Positions 14,334 to 23,107 are shown, counted from the stretch's first letter. The stretch is DNA of 64,000 bases from Parafrigoribacterium mesophilum (GCF_039652555.1 NZ_JBDJAF010000003.1:124001-188000); one strand, 5' to 3'. The notes: generated by a model not told the origin, from the sequence alone. Translations and numbers: made by a program.

Positions 14334-15038
14334 TCAGCTTCCGAACCGGACGTCGGGCCGGCCGACCGCAGGAGCCCTCGACTCGGTGCGCCAGGGCAGC
14401 GGCAACCGGCTCAGCCCGATCATGATCAGGGTGACCGCGGCGATGAACAGGGCGATGACCACGAGATAACCGGCCACCGACAGGTTGCCCTCCTGGGAGA
14501 ACCTGGGATTGAGGAACGGATACGGGTACCAGTCCACCAGCGGCGCCCGCACCATGGTGTAGATCAGCCAGCCCACCGGGTAGGTCATGATGATCCAGAA
14601 CCGGTTCCACCTCACGTGCGTTCTGCCGGGCGCCAGAAGGAAGTCCACCAGAAGGTAGGCCGGCGCCACCAGGTGCAGCACCGTATTGGCCCAGGTCACC
14701 GTCACCGGCTGGTCCAGTGTGATGACGTTGAACGGCATGTGGTACACCACCGATGTCACGATCATGTACACCGCGACGCCGCACCGGAACACCGCGAACT
14801 GGAACGGACCCTGACTGCGCCGGAGTGCGTACCAGACGCCGAGCAGCAGCGATCCCGAGGCCATCAGATTGGACTGCACGGTGAAAAAACTGAAGTATTT
14901 GATGAGGTATCGCGGCACCCCGGCGTAGATCCGCCAGGTGAACACGAGCTGCGCCACCAGTGCGGTGAGGATAATCGCGGCCATCGAAACACGGATGACC
15001 ACGAGAGTCACCCTGGCACTGTTTTCAACGCTCTCCAT
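14334..15038 (-). CDS. Pr6Pr-family six-helix membrane protein
   Basis: 234 residues from ATG 15038; a TTG at 15050 is an alternative and neither has a strong ribosome site. Six hydrophobic segments and the signatures YFSFFTVQSNL, VYHMPFN, WANTVLHLVAPAYLLVDFLL and WNRFWIIMTYPVGWLIYT match the Pr6Pr (FAR-17a/AIG1-like) membrane family. Eukaryotic relatives include lipid (FAHFA) hydrolases with Thr/His active residues; a Thr in FFTVQSN and His in VLHLVAP are present here. Bacterial function is not established. Confidence 0.83.
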   Translation of the reverse strand: MESVENSARVTLVVIRVSMAAIILTALVAQLVFTWRIYAGVPRYLIKYFSFFTVQSNLMASGSLLLGVWYALRRSQGPFQFAVFRCGVAVYMIVTSVVYHMPFNVITLDQPVTVTWANTVLHLVAPAYLLVDFLLAPGRTHVRWNRFWIIMTYPVGWLIYTMVRAPLVDWYPYPFLNPRFSQEGNLSVAGYLVVIALFIAAVTLIMIGLSRLPLPWRTESRAPAVGRPDVRFGS

Positions 15039-15121
15039 CTCGCTGAGCAAGCTTAGGCCGTGGTGCCGGATGGGGCCCGTGTGCGGTCCGATGATCGGCT
15101 CTTCCAGGAATCCGCTTTCTA

Positions 15122-15138
15122 TTAGGAAACTTTACTGA
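15122..15138. promoter_or_regulatory. Candidate ROK operator
   Basis: TTAGGAAACTTTACTGA is an inverted repeat (TTAG-N-AAA / TTT-N-CTGA, 6 of 8 positions symmetric about the central C) resembling TTAGTAAA-type sites of ROK repressors. It precedes the ROK gene by 30 bases and touches a TACATT-like -10 at 15139-15144, so binding would block transcription of the whole sugar operon. Confidence 0.5.
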
Positions 15139-15167
15139 TACATTCGGATGAGCGAAGAGAGGGCCGA

Positions 15168-16343
15168 ATGTCGACGAAGACAGTACCGGGGACTCCCTCC
15201 TGGCTGCGGGAACGCAACGAACGCACCGCGCTGTCGCTTCTGTTCGACCACGGCGTCCTCACCCGCAACCGCATCGGCGAGCTGTCCGGCCTGTCCAAGC
15301 CCACCGCGTCCCAGATCGTTGCCCGCCTGGAAGGCGCAGGACTCATCGAGGTCGTCGGCGAGGTCTCCGCCGGCCGCGGCCCGAACGCTCTGAGTTACGG
15401 CGTGCGCGCCGACCGGGTGCTCGGCGTCGCGATCGACATCGACGAGAAGGTGATCCGGTCCACCGTGGTGGATGCGACGGGCACCGAATACCCCGTCGTC
15501 GAGACGGTGATCACCAACGGCGACAACGGCCACTCCGCGGCATCGGATGTGCAGGATGCCATCACCGCCGCGAGCGACAGCGCCGCGGTCGACAGCACCG
15601 CGGTGCGGGTGGTCGCCATCGGCGTGCAAGGCTCGATCGACCCGCGCACCGACAAACTGTCGTTCATCGACACCCTGCCCGGCTGGCCACGGCAGGGCAT
15701 CCGCACCCATCTGGAGACTCTGCTCGGACTCGATGTGCACATCGACAACGACGCAAACCTCGCCGCGATCGCCGAACGTTCCGAGGGCGCCGGTGCCGGC
15801 ACCGGCAGCTTTGCATTGCTGTGGCTGGGCCCAGGGCTCGGCCTGGCCGTCGACCTCGCCGGCGCCGTGCACCGCGGCGCGGCCGGCGGCGCCGGTGAGA
15901 TCGGCTACCTGCCGGTGCCGTGGAACGCCGTGGACATCGACCCGCAGGCGCATGACCTGCAGCAACTCATCGGCGGTCCGGCGGCCGTCGCCATCGCCCG
16001 CAGCCACGGAGTCGCCGGCGACACGGACGGCGACGTGATCGACGCGCTCGGCCAGCATCCCGCGCGCGAGTCCGTTTTCACCGAAGTCGCACGGCGCATC
16101 GCGCTCGGCGTCGTTCCGGTGCTGGCGATCCTCGACCCGGAGCTGATCGTGCTCGGCGGACCGATCGGCACCTCCGGCGGGCCGCTGCTGGCCGAATTGG
16201 TGCGCGCGGAAATCGAGCGCACCACCCTGTGGCATCCCCGTGCCACGCAATCACTCGTCCCCGTGTACCCCGTCTTGCGCGGGGCACGCGAGGTCCTCGT
16301 ACACCAGGTACGACAGCACTTGTTCGACGAATTGGACAAGTGA
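15168..16343 (+). CDS. ROK-family transcriptional regulator
   Basis: 391 residues, ATG with GAGAGGG five bases upstream. Residues 10-75 form a winged helix (ALSLLFDHGVLTRNRIGELS, KPTASQIVARLEGAGLI). The rest is a ROK domain: VLGVAIDIDEKVI, a sugar-binding DNDANLAAIAE and WLGPGLGLAVDLAGAVHRGAAGGAGEIGY. The CxCGxxGCxE zinc motif typical of ROK proteins is absent after GEIGY, and a nucleotide-binding site is not obvious, so this is a sensor and not a kinase. It is first in the operon with the sugar ABC transporter and GH4 enzyme, and a palindrome lies in its promoter. The inducer is probably a disaccharide or its phosphate. Confidence 0.9.
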   Translation: MSTKTVPGTPSWLRERNERTALSLLFDHGVLTRNRIGELSGLSKPTASQIVARLEGAGLIEVVGEVSAGRGPNALSYGVRADRVLGVAIDIDEKVIRSTVVDATGTEYPVVETVITNGDNGHSAASDVQDAITAASDSAAVDSTAVRVVAIGVQGSIDPRTDKLSFIDTLPGWPRQGIRTHLETLLGLDVHIDNDANLAAIAERSEGAGAGTGSFALLWLGPGLGLAVDLAGAVHRGAAGGAGEIGYLPVPWNAVDIDPQAHDLQQLIGGPAAVAIARSHGVAGDTDGDVIDALGQHPARESVFTEVARRIALGVVPVLAILDPELIVLGGPIGTSGGPLLAELVRAEIERTTLWHPRATQSLVPVYPVLRGAREVLVHQVRQHLFDELDK

Positions 16344-16390
16344 CGAGAAGGCCCATCCATGAAGAACCGTAAGAACAGCGAGGTATTACG

Positions 16391-17731
16391 TTGAACAAAC
16401 ACTCCGTAGTGCGCCAGATCGGTGCACTGACAGCGCTCGCCACCGCGGCGGCGCTCGCCCTTTCCGGGTGCTCCGGTGGCACATCAGGCTCGGACTTCGG
16501 GTCGGATGCCCCGCAGAAGCTCTCCGGGACGGTGTCCCTGTGGCACTTCTTCAACGACCGCGAGGCCAAGGCGATCGCGGGAGTGGTCGCGGACTTTGAG
16601 AAGAAGAACCCGGACGTGAAGGTGAAGATCCACTCCGGCCAGGACGACGAGAAGCTCGCGAAGGTCATCGCCTCCGGCGGCGACATCGACGTGGCGATCT
16701 CGGCATCCACCGACAGCGTCGGTCTGTTCTGCTCGTCCGGATCGTTCCGCGACCTGTCGCCGGTGATCAAACGGGATGGCATCGACATGTCGCAGCTGAC
16801 CGATGTGGCCAAGAGCTACACCTCCTTCAACGGCAAGCAGTGCGCGATGCCCATGCTCGCCGACGTGTACGGGCTGTACTACAACACCGACCTGCTGGCT
16901 GCGGCCGGCATCACCACGCCGCCGAAGACGCTGTCGGAACTCACCGACATGGCGATCAAGCTGACCACCTACAACGCCGACGGCTCGATCAAGACGCTCG
17001 GCTTCAACCCGATCATCGGCTCGTACGAGAACACCCCGGTGCACTACGGTCCCGCCGCCGGTGCAAAGTGGATAGACGGCGACAAGAGCGCCATCAACTC
17101 GCCCCAGTGGAAGGAGCTGATGACCTGGCAGAAGGACTTCGTCGACAGAATCGGCTACGACAAGCTGCAGGCGTTCACCGCAGGCTTGGGTGACGAATGG
17201 TCGGCGGACAACGCGTTCCAGTCCGGTCAGGTCGCCATGGCGATGGACGGCGAATGGCGCGTGGCGTTCCTGGCCGACCAGAAGCCGGACCTGAAGTACG
17301 CTACCGCGCCGTTCCCGGTTGCGGACAGCAACCCCGACCTGTACGGCGGTGGCTACACCAGCGGCACCATTGCCGGCGTGGCCAAGGGCTCGCACCAGCC
17401 GGAACTGGCCTGGGCGCTGCTGAAGTACCTGACGCTCAACACCGACGCGGTCGTGAAGCTGGCCAACGGCATCAAGAACGTCCCCACCACGAAGGATGCA
17501 CTGGCCTCGCCCAACCTGGACTTCCCGGAGCAGTTCAAGACGTTCCTGGACGTCGCCGCCAGCCCGCACCTGTCCACCAACCCGGCGACGGCGATCGGCG
17601 CGGCGAACCAGACGACCTTCGCCAACTACTGGACGAAGTACCAGTCCGGTGACGGTGGAGACTTGGACGCCGGCCTCACGGCGGTGGACAAGGACATCGA
17701 CAACGCGCTGGCGCTGAGCAAGGCGCCATAA
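16391..17731 (+). CDS. Sugar ABC transporter substrate-binding lipoprotein (family 1)
   Basis: 446 residues from a TTG at 16391 with GAGG upstream. The signal peptide ends in the lipobox LSGC, with Cys27 to be lipidated. The mature part has the family 1 binding fold: LWHFFNDREAKAIAGVVADF, DVYGLYYNTDLLAAAGI (the hinge segment), AMAMDGEWRVAFL and later YTSGTIAGVAKGS. It sits at the outer face of the membrane and delivers a sugar, probably a short oligosaccharide, to the two permeases immediately downstream. It follows the ROK gene by 47 bases. No ATPase gene is in the cluster, so a shared MsmK-type ATPase must serve it. Confidence 0.92.
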   Translation: MNKHSVVRQIGALTALATAAALALSGCSGGTSGSDFGSDAPQKLSGTVSLWHFFNDREAKAIAGVVADFEKKNPDVKVKIHSGQDDEKLAKVIASGGDIDVAISASTDSVGLFCSSGSFRDLSPVIKRDGIDMSQLTDVAKSYTSFNGKQCAMPMLADVYGLYYNTDLLAAAGITTPPKTLSELTDMAIKLTTYNADGSIKTLGFNPIIGSYENTPVHYGPAAGAKWIDGDKSAINSPQWKELMTWQKDFVDRIGYDKLQAFTAGLGDEWSADNAFQSGQVAMAMDGEWRVAFLADQKPDLKYATAPFPVADSNPDLYGGGYTSGTIAGVAKGSHQPELAWALLKYLTLNTDAVVKLANGIKNVPTTKDALASPNLDFPEQFKTFLDVAASPHLSTNPATAIGAANQTTFANYWTKYQSGDGGDLDAGLTAVDKDIDNALALSKAP

Positions 17732-17732
17732 C

Positions 17733-18737
17733 ATGACCACCTCTGTCATCCAGACGGAGGTGACACCGGATGGGCGGGCGACCTCGGTCGCCCGCCCCAC
17801 CCGGTTCTTCACCCCGAAGAGAAAACGCGGGCTCGTCGTCTGGGCGATGCTGAGCCCGGCCCTTCTAGGCCTGGCCGTGTTCTTCGTGTACCCGCTCATC
17901 GCGAACGTGTACTTCTCGATGACCCGCTACGATCTGCTCTCCGAACCACAGTGGGTCGGGTTCCGGAACTACATCTACCTGTTCACCCAGGATCCCAATG
18001 TCGTCACCGCTGCGTTCAACACGCTGTGGTTCGTCGTCATCCTGGTGCCGGTGCGCGTGATCACGGCCATGGCGGTCGCCGGGCTGCTCGTGCGTGCCAA
18101 GAGCGGCGCCGGATTCTGGCGCACGCTGTTCTACCTTCCCGCTCTGGTGCCGCCGGTCGCCTCAACGGTGGCCTTCGTCTTCCTGTTCAACCCCGGCACC
18201 GGCCCGGTCAACCAGATTCTCCGCTTCTTCGGCATCAAGGGACCGCTCTGGTTCAGCGATCCAGCCTGGTCGAAACCATCGCTCGTGCTGCTGGGCATCT
18301 GGGTGCTGGGCGACATCATGATCATCTTCCTGGCCTCGCTGCTGGATGTTCCGCAGGAGCAATACGAAGCGGCAGCGCTGGACGGTGCCAACGGTGCGCA
18401 GAAGGTGCGCTACGTCACCATCCCGAGCATCACCCCGGTCATCATCTTCGCGGTGATCACCGGTGTGATCGCGGCGCTGCAGTACTTCACTGAGGCCGCC
18501 GTCGCCTCCAGCGTCGCCAGTGGCGACTCCAGCACCAAGAACGGCATCGGCAACCTCCTCGGCTACCCGGCGAACTCGCTGCTCACCTACACCGAGTGGC
18601 TGTACGTCCGCGGATTCAGCAACTTCCAACTTGGCTACGCCGCCGCGCTGGCGGTGCTGCTGTTCGTGGTCGCCGGCCTGTTCGTCGGCCTGCTGCTGCG
18701 CCAGTTCAACGCATTCACCCCGGAGGGCAAAGCATGA
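17733..18737 (+). CDS. Sugar ABC transporter permease, MalF type
   Basis: 334 residues with six main hydrophobic segments. The cytoplasmic EAA loop reads EQYEAAALDGANGAQKVRYV, the coupling helix for the ATPase. The N-terminal region carries LSPALLGLAVFFVYPLIANV and SMTRYDLL, typical of MalF/UgpA-like subunits. It begins one base after the binding-protein stop and overlaps the next permease start by 4 bases (ATGA), so the three are one transcript. Confidence 0.93.
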   Translation: MTTSVIQTEVTPDGRATSVARPTRFFTPKRKRGLVVWAMLSPALLGLAVFFVYPLIANVYFSMTRYDLLSEPQWVGFRNYIYLFTQDPNVVTAAFNTLWFVVILVPVRVITAMAVAGLLVRAKSGAGFWRTLFYLPALVPPVASTVAFVFLFNPGTGPVNQILRFFGIKGPLWFSDPAWSKPSLVLLGIWVLGDIMIIFLASLLDVPQEQYEAAALDGANGAQKVRYVTIPSITPVIIFAVITGVIAALQYFTEAAVASSVASGDSSTKNGIGNLLGYPANSLLTYTEWLYVRGFSNFQLGYAAALAVLLFVVAGLFVGLLLRQFNAFTPEGKA

Positions 18738-19603
18738 GCGCGACCGTTCTCACCAAGCAGCCGGCCGCGAAGACGCGGCACACTGCGGGAGTGTTCGCCT
18801 GGGTCGCCGAGCACACCGTGCTGGTCGCCCTGGGCATCCTGTTCGCCGCACCGGTGCTGTTCGTTCTGCTCACCTCGCTCATGTCGAGCTCGCAGACCCT
18901 CACGGCAACGCTATGGCCGAACCCGTTCGACTGGGCCAACTACGGCAAGGCGTTCACCCAGGTGCCACTCGCGCTGTGGTTCGGCAACTCGGCGATGTAC
19001 GCGGTGCTCGCCACCGCGTTCATGCTCGCCTCCTCGGTGCCGGCCGCCTATGTGCTGGCCAAGATCCGATTCCGCGGGGCGAATGCGATCTTCCTCGCCA
19101 TCATCGTGGCAATGCTGCTGCCGCCGCAGGTGACGGTCGTGCCGATCTACGTGATGTGGGCCCAGCTCGGGCTCACCGGCACGCTGTGGCCGCTGATCCT
19201 GCCCAATCTGCTGGGCGATGCGTTCTCGATCTTCCTGCTGCGCCAGTTCTTTCTCACCATCCCGGGAGAGTATTCTGACGCGGCTAGGATCGACGGGAAC
19301 GGCGAGTTGGGCGTGCTGCTACGGGTGGTCGTGCCGATGGCCAAGCCCGGCATCGCCGCCGCAGGCATCTTCCTGTTCTTCCACTCCTGGAACGACTTCT
19401 TCGGCCCGCTGCTGTATACCTCGGAAAATCCACAGAACTGGCCGGTGGCCTACGGGCTGGCGACCTTCCGCGGGGCCCACGGCACGGACTGGGGAACCAC
19501 CATGGCGGTGACAATGTTGGTGACCATTCCGGTCGTGATCATCTTCTTCTTTGCCCAGAAGTCTTTCGTTGAGGGCATCACACTGACCGGAGTGAAGGGA
19601 TAG
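18734..19603 (+). CDS. Sugar ABC transporter permease, MalG type
   Basis: 289 residues from ATG 18734 in the ATGA overlap. Six hydrophobic segments with MLLPPQVTVVPIYVMWAQLG and the EAA loop EYSDAARIDGNGELGVLLRV, followed by PMAKPGIAAAGIF, are typical of MalG/UgpE-like subunits. The C-terminal FFFAQKSFVEGITLTGVKG is the usual end of this family. It pairs with the preceding permease. The GH4 gene starts two bases after its stop. Confidence 0.93.
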   Translation: MSATVLTKQPAAKTRHTAGVFAWVAEHTVLVALGILFAAPVLFVLLTSLMSSSQTLTATLWPNPFDWANYGKAFTQVPLALWFGNSAMYAVLATAFMLASSVPAAYVLAKIRFRGANAIFLAIIVAMLLPPQVTVVPIYVMWAQLGLTGTLWPLILPNLLGDAFSIFLLRQFFLTIPGEYSDAARIDGNGELGVLLRVVVPMAKPGIAAAGIFLFFHSWNDFFGPLLYTSENPQNWPVAYGLATFRGAHGTDWGTTMAVTMLVTIPVVIIFFFAQKSFVEGITLTGVKG

Positions 19604-19605
19604 CA

Positions 19606-20862
19606 ATGAAATTAACCGTTGTCGGCGGAGGGTCCACCTATACGCCGGAGCTCATCGACGGGTTCGCCCGCCTCCGCGATGTGCTGCCGGTGGACGAGGT
19701 GTGGCTGGTCGACCCGGATGCGCATCGTCTGGAGCTGGTCTCGGCGATCTCGCGGCGCATGTTCGCGCGCGAGGGGCATCCTGGCAAGATCGTCACGACC
19801 TCCGACCTGGTGGCCGGGGTCGCGGACGCCGACGTGGTGCTGATCCAGCTACGCATCGGCGGGCAGGCGGCTCGCAAGACCGACGAGACCTGGCCGCACG
19901 CGTGCGGCTGCATCGGGCAGGAGACCACCGGCCCCGGCGGGTTCGCCAAGGCGCTGCGCACCGTGCCCGTGGTGTTGCAGGTGGCCGAGGCCATCCGCAA
20001 GCATGCGAAGCCGGATGCCTGGATCATCGACTTCACCAATCCCGTCGGCATCGTCACGCGGGCGCTGCTGCAGGCCGGCCACCACGCGATCGGGCTGTGC
20101 AACGTGGCCATCGGCTTCCAGCGCAAGTTCGCGACCATGCTGGGCGTCGACCACAGCCACGTGCAGCTGCAGCACGTCGGGCTCAACCACCTCACCTGGG
20201 AACGCGGCGTCACCGTCGACGGTCGGCAGGTGCTGCCCGAGATGCTCGAGGCACACCTCGGTGAACTGGCCGAGGAAGTCGAGCTGCCCACCTCGCTGGT
20301 GGCCATGCTGGGCATGGTGCCGTCGTACTACCTGCGCTACTTCTACGCGCACGACAGCGTGCTCACCGAACAACTCGGCTCGCGCACCCGCGCGGAAGCG
20401 GTCATGGAGGTGGAACACACCCTCCTGGACCTGTACGCGGACCCGACGGTCAACACCAAGCCGGAGGCGCTCAAGAAGCGCGGCGGCGCGTTCTACTCCG
20501 AGGCGGCGGTGGACCTGATCGCTTCACTGCGGGGCGACCGGGGTGACGTGCAGGTGGTCAACCTGCGCAATAATGGCGCCATGCCGTTCCTGCCGGACGA
20601 CCACACCATCGAGGTGTCGGCTACCATCTCCGCGGACGGAGTGCACGCGCTGCCGATCGATCCGCTGCCCGACGACCTCGCCGGTCTTATCGGCCACGTC
20701 GCCGCCTACGAGCGGCTGGCGCTGGATGCCGCGGTGAACGGCGGGCGTGAGCGCGTGCTGCGCGCAATGCTGGCGCATCCGCTGGTCGGCCAGTACGACC
20801 GCGCCGAGAAGCTCACCGACCTGCTGCTGGCCGAGAACAGGAAGCACCTGGCGTGGGCGTGA
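19606..20862 (+). CDS. GH4 glycosidase, 6-phospho-beta-glucosidase type
   Basis: 418 residues. The N-terminal Rossmann motif VVGGGSTYTPELIDG, the DEVWLVDPD segment, IGQETTGPGGFAKALR, FTNPVGIVTRAL and the metal/substrate motif GLCNVAIGFQRKF (Cys) with VGLNHLTW (His) mark the NAD+ and Mn2+-dependent GH4 family, here closest in pattern to 6-phospho-beta-glucosidases. These enzymes act by oxidation at C3 and elimination, usually on 6-phosphorylated disaccharides. Here uptake is by an ABC system, which does not phosphorylate, so the sugar kinase overlapping its 3' end may make the substrate, or the enzyme may use an unphosphorylated sugar. Confidence 0.9.
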   Translation: MKLTVVGGGSTYTPELIDGFARLRDVLPVDEVWLVDPDAHRLELVSAISRRMFAREGHPGKIVTTSDLVAGVADADVVLIQLRIGGQAARKTDETWPHACGCIGQETTGPGGFAKALRTVPVVLQVAEAIRKHAKPDAWIIDFTNPVGIVTRALLQAGHHAIGLCNVAIGFQRKFATMLGVDHSHVQLQHVGLNHLTWERGVTVDGRQVLPEMLEAHLGELAEEVELPTSLVAMLGMVPSYYLRYFYAHDSVLTEQLGSRTRAEAVMEVEHTLLDLYADPTVNTKPEALKKRGGAFYSEAAVDLIASLRGDRGDVQVVNLRNNGAMPFLPDDHTIEVSATISADGVHALPIDPLPDDLAGLIGHVAAYERLALDAAVNGGRERVLRAMLAHPLVGQYDRAEKLTDLLLAENRKHLAWA

Positions 20863-21932
20863 CGAACCAGCTCGATCCGATTGTCATCGCGATCGACGGC
20901 GGCGGCTCGAAGACCGACGGCGTCGCCCTCGACCTCGACGGACACATTATCGCCAGGGACCGCAAACGCGGCTCGAGTTTTCAGCCTGACGACCTTCAGC
21001 ACTCGGTGCGCGTGGTCGACGATCTGGTCACCCAGCTGCGGACGCAGTCGGGTGGCCGCCCGGTGCTGCAGACGAACATCTACCTCGCGGGACTCGACCT
21101 TCCGGTAGAGATAGCGGCGTTCGCCGCGGCGCTGGAGGAGAAGCCGTGGGCCACCGGCGTGGGCGGCCGGCCCGTGGTGGTCGACAACGACCTGTTCGCG
21201 CTACTGCGCTCGGGCACTGAGGAGCGCAACGCCGTCGCGGTGGTCTGTGGAACCGGGATCAATTGCATCGGCATCCGCGCCGACGGTGAGCATGCCAGGT
21301 TCACCGCCTGGGGCAACATCTCCGGCGACTGGGGCGGCGGCTGGTTCCTGGGCGAGCAAGCACTGTGGCACGCCGCCAGGGCAATGGACGGCCGCGGTGA
21401 CCCGACTCTGCTCACCAAAAGTGTTCCCGCGCACCTCGGCCTGCCCGACGTGCAGGCCGTCATCGAAGCATTCCACTTCGGGCGGTTGTCCACCGACCGG
21501 TTCGCCACGATGGCCCCACTGGTCATGGCGGCCGCCGACGCCGGTGACGAGGTGGCCGGCGGCATCCTGGACCGACAAGCCGACGAGATCGTCGCCCTGG
21601 CGGTGGCGGCGCTGAAGCGTCTGGACCTGCTGGAACAGCCGGTGCCGGTTGTGCTCGGCGGCGGGGTGCTGGCCAGCGGCAATCCGCGACTGCTGCGCGG
21701 CATCGAGGCGGGGCTCGCGTCTCGCGCGCCCGAGGCATCCGCCCAGCTGGTGAGGTCCCGGCCGATCCTCGGCGCGGCACTGCTCACCCTGGAAGCCGTC
21801 GATGCCTCTCCGGCCGCTCTGGCAGCCGCCACCGCCGCTCTCGAGTACACCCCCGCTCCCACCCCCACCCCCACCGGCCAGAACCCGTTTCACGGAGTTT
21901 CTGTCGACAGGGTGCCCACAGGCCGGAAGTAA
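20859..21932 (+). CDS. BadF/BadG-type sugar kinase (N-acetylglucosamine kinase-like)
   Basis: 357 residues from GTG 20859, which overlaps the GH4 stop as GTGA (GTG 20853 is in frame too). The ASKHA ATPase motifs are AIDGGGSKTDGVALD (phosphate 1), VVCGTGINCIG (phosphate 2), the GNISGDWGGGWFLGEQALW segment and VPVVLGGGVLASG (adenosine). The family includes GlcNAc and glucosamine kinases. Likely role: phosphorylate the sugar imported by the upstream ABC system. The last residues (QNPFHGVSVDRVPTGRK) are encoded by the left half of an inverted-repeat element, after a PTPTPTP stretch, so the natural C-terminus appears to have been replaced. Confidence 0.85.
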   Translation: MTNQLDPIVIAIDGGGSKTDGVALDLDGHIIARDRKRGSSFQPDDLQHSVRVVDDLVTQLRTQSGGRPVLQTNIYLAGLDLPVEIAAFAAALEEKPWATGVGGRPVVVDNDLFALLRSGTEERNAVAVVCGTGINCIGIRADGEHARFTAWGNISGDWGGGWFLGEQALWHAARAMDGRGDPTLLTKSVPAHLGLPDVQAVIEAFHFGRLSTDRFATMAPLVMAAADAGDEVAGGILDRQADEIVALAVAALKRLDLLEQPVPVVLGGGVLASGNPRLLRGIEAGLASRAPEASAQLVRSRPILGAALLTLEAVDASPAALAAATAALEYTPAPTPTPTGQNPFHGVSVDRVPTGRK

Positions 21933-21965
21933 GGCACCTCGAAGACAGAAACTCCGTGAAACGGG
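21884..21965. repeat. Inverted-repeat element, copy 1
   Basis: Perfect 22-base arms, CCCGTTTCACGGAGTTTCTG plus TC on the left (21884-21905) and its exact reverse complement on the right (21944-21965), with 38 bases between. Inside is a second short inverted repeat (GGTGCC with GGCACC). Related copies are at 29873 and 50715. This copy covers the 3' end and stop codon of the sugar kinase gene and ends 26 bases before the -10 box of the glycerate kinase gene. A strong RNA hairpin is expected. Confidence 0.85.
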
Positions 21966-21991
21966 TCGGGGCAGGACCGGGCCGGGTCGGT

Positions 21992-21997
21992 TAGCGT
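21992..21997 (+). promoter_or_regulatory. -10 box of leaderless glycerate kinase gene
   Basis: TAGCGT is followed by seven bases and GTG 22005. This favours GTG 22005 over the upstream GTG at 21996, which would overlap the box. Confidence 0.4.
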
Positions 21998-22004
21998 GAG
22001 AGGC

Positions 22005-23096
22005 GTGAGCCTCAACGTTGTGATTGCCCCAGACTCCTTCAAAGGGTCACTCGACGCCCGAGCAGTTGCCGATGCGATCGCGGCCGGATGGCGTCAGGTG
22101 CGGCTCGAGGACACGGTGCGGGTGCTCCCGCAAGCCGACGGCGGCGAAGGCACCCTGGATGCGATCGAGGCGGCCGTCTCCGGTGCGCGGCGGCACCACA
22201 CCGGGCCCGTCACCGGCCCGGACGGGCGGCCGAACCCGGGACAGTGGCTGGAGCTGCCCGGCAAGATCGCGGTGGTGGAACTGGCCCAGATGAGCGGACT
22301 GCCGCTGATGTCCGCGCCCGATCCGCTCGGCGCGACCACGGACGGCCTCGGCGAGGTGATCCGTGACGCCCTCGCCGGCGGCGCACGCTCTCTCGTGATC
22401 GGCCTGGGCGGCTCGGCCTCCACCGACGGCGGTTCCGGTGCGCTGCGTGCCCTCGGACTGGTGCTGCGGGGCGCCGACGGAGCGCCGGTCCCAGCGGGCG
22501 GCGGCGGCCTCGGCCGGGTGGCCGAACTCGATCGGCGCGGTCTGCTGGCGCCGCCGACGGGTGGAGTCACCCTGCTCACCGACGTCGGTGCCCCGCTCAC
22601 CGGTCCGGAGGGCGCCGCCGCGGTGTTCGGTCCGCAGAAGGGCGCCACCGAGGCGCAGGTCGCGGCGCTGGATGCGGCTCTCGCGCACTTCGCGACGCTG
22701 CTCGGCGGAGACCCGAATGTTCCGGGGATGGGAGCGGCAGGCGGTTGCGGTTACGGCTTCGCCGCCGCCTGGGGCGCGGAGGTGGAACCCGGTGCCGCGT
22801 ACATCGCCCGGCTCAGCGGGCTCGCGGAGGCGATCGCCGGCTCGGATGTCGTGCTCACCGGGGAGGGCCGCTTCGACGCGACCTCAGGCACCGGCAAGGT
22901 CGTCGGCGAGTTGCTGCGACTGGCCGGCCGCCACGACGTCGATGCCGGGATCATCGCCGGGCAGGTCTCGGCCGCTCCCGCAGGCGTCTGGACGGCAGCC
23001 CTGGTCGACCTCGCCGACTCGGTCGAGAACGCCATCGCGCATCCAGAGCCGCTGTTGCGCGAGGCCGGGGCCGCCGCGGCCCGTCACTTCAGCTGA
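22005..23096 (+). CDS. Glycerate kinase, GlxK/GarK family
   Basis: 363 residues from GTG 22005; GTG 21996 gives a form three residues longer. Family motifs are VVIAPDSFKGSLDA at the start, LPQADGGEGTLDAI, IGLGGSASTDGGSGALRALG, and late AGGCGYGFAAAWGA and VLTGEGRFDATSGTGKV. The enzyme phosphorylates D-glycerate to 2- or 3-phosphoglycerate with ATP, feeding glycolysis or gluconeogenesis. It stands alone on its own promoter, convergent with the RamB-like gene 11 bases downstream, and close to pckG, which also serves gluconeogenesis. Confidence 0.92.
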   Translation: MSLNVVIAPDSFKGSLDARAVADAIAAGWRQVRLEDTVRVLPQADGGEGTLDAIEAAVSGARRHHTGPVTGPDGRPNPGQWLELPGKIAVVELAQMSGLPLMSAPDPLGATTDGLGEVIRDALAGGARSLVIGLGGSASTDGGSGALRALGLVLRGADGAPVPAGGGGLGRVAELDRRGLLAPPTGGVTLLTDVGAPLTGPEGAAAVFGPQKGATEAQVAALDAALAHFATLLGGDPNVPGMGAAGGCGYGFAAAWGAEVEPGAAYIARLSGLAEAIAGSDVVLTGEGRFDATSGTGKVVGELLRLAGRHDVDAGIIAGQVSAAPAGVWTAALVDLADSVENAIAHPEPLLREAGAAAARHFS

Positions 23097-23107
23097 CCGG
23101 GCCCCAC

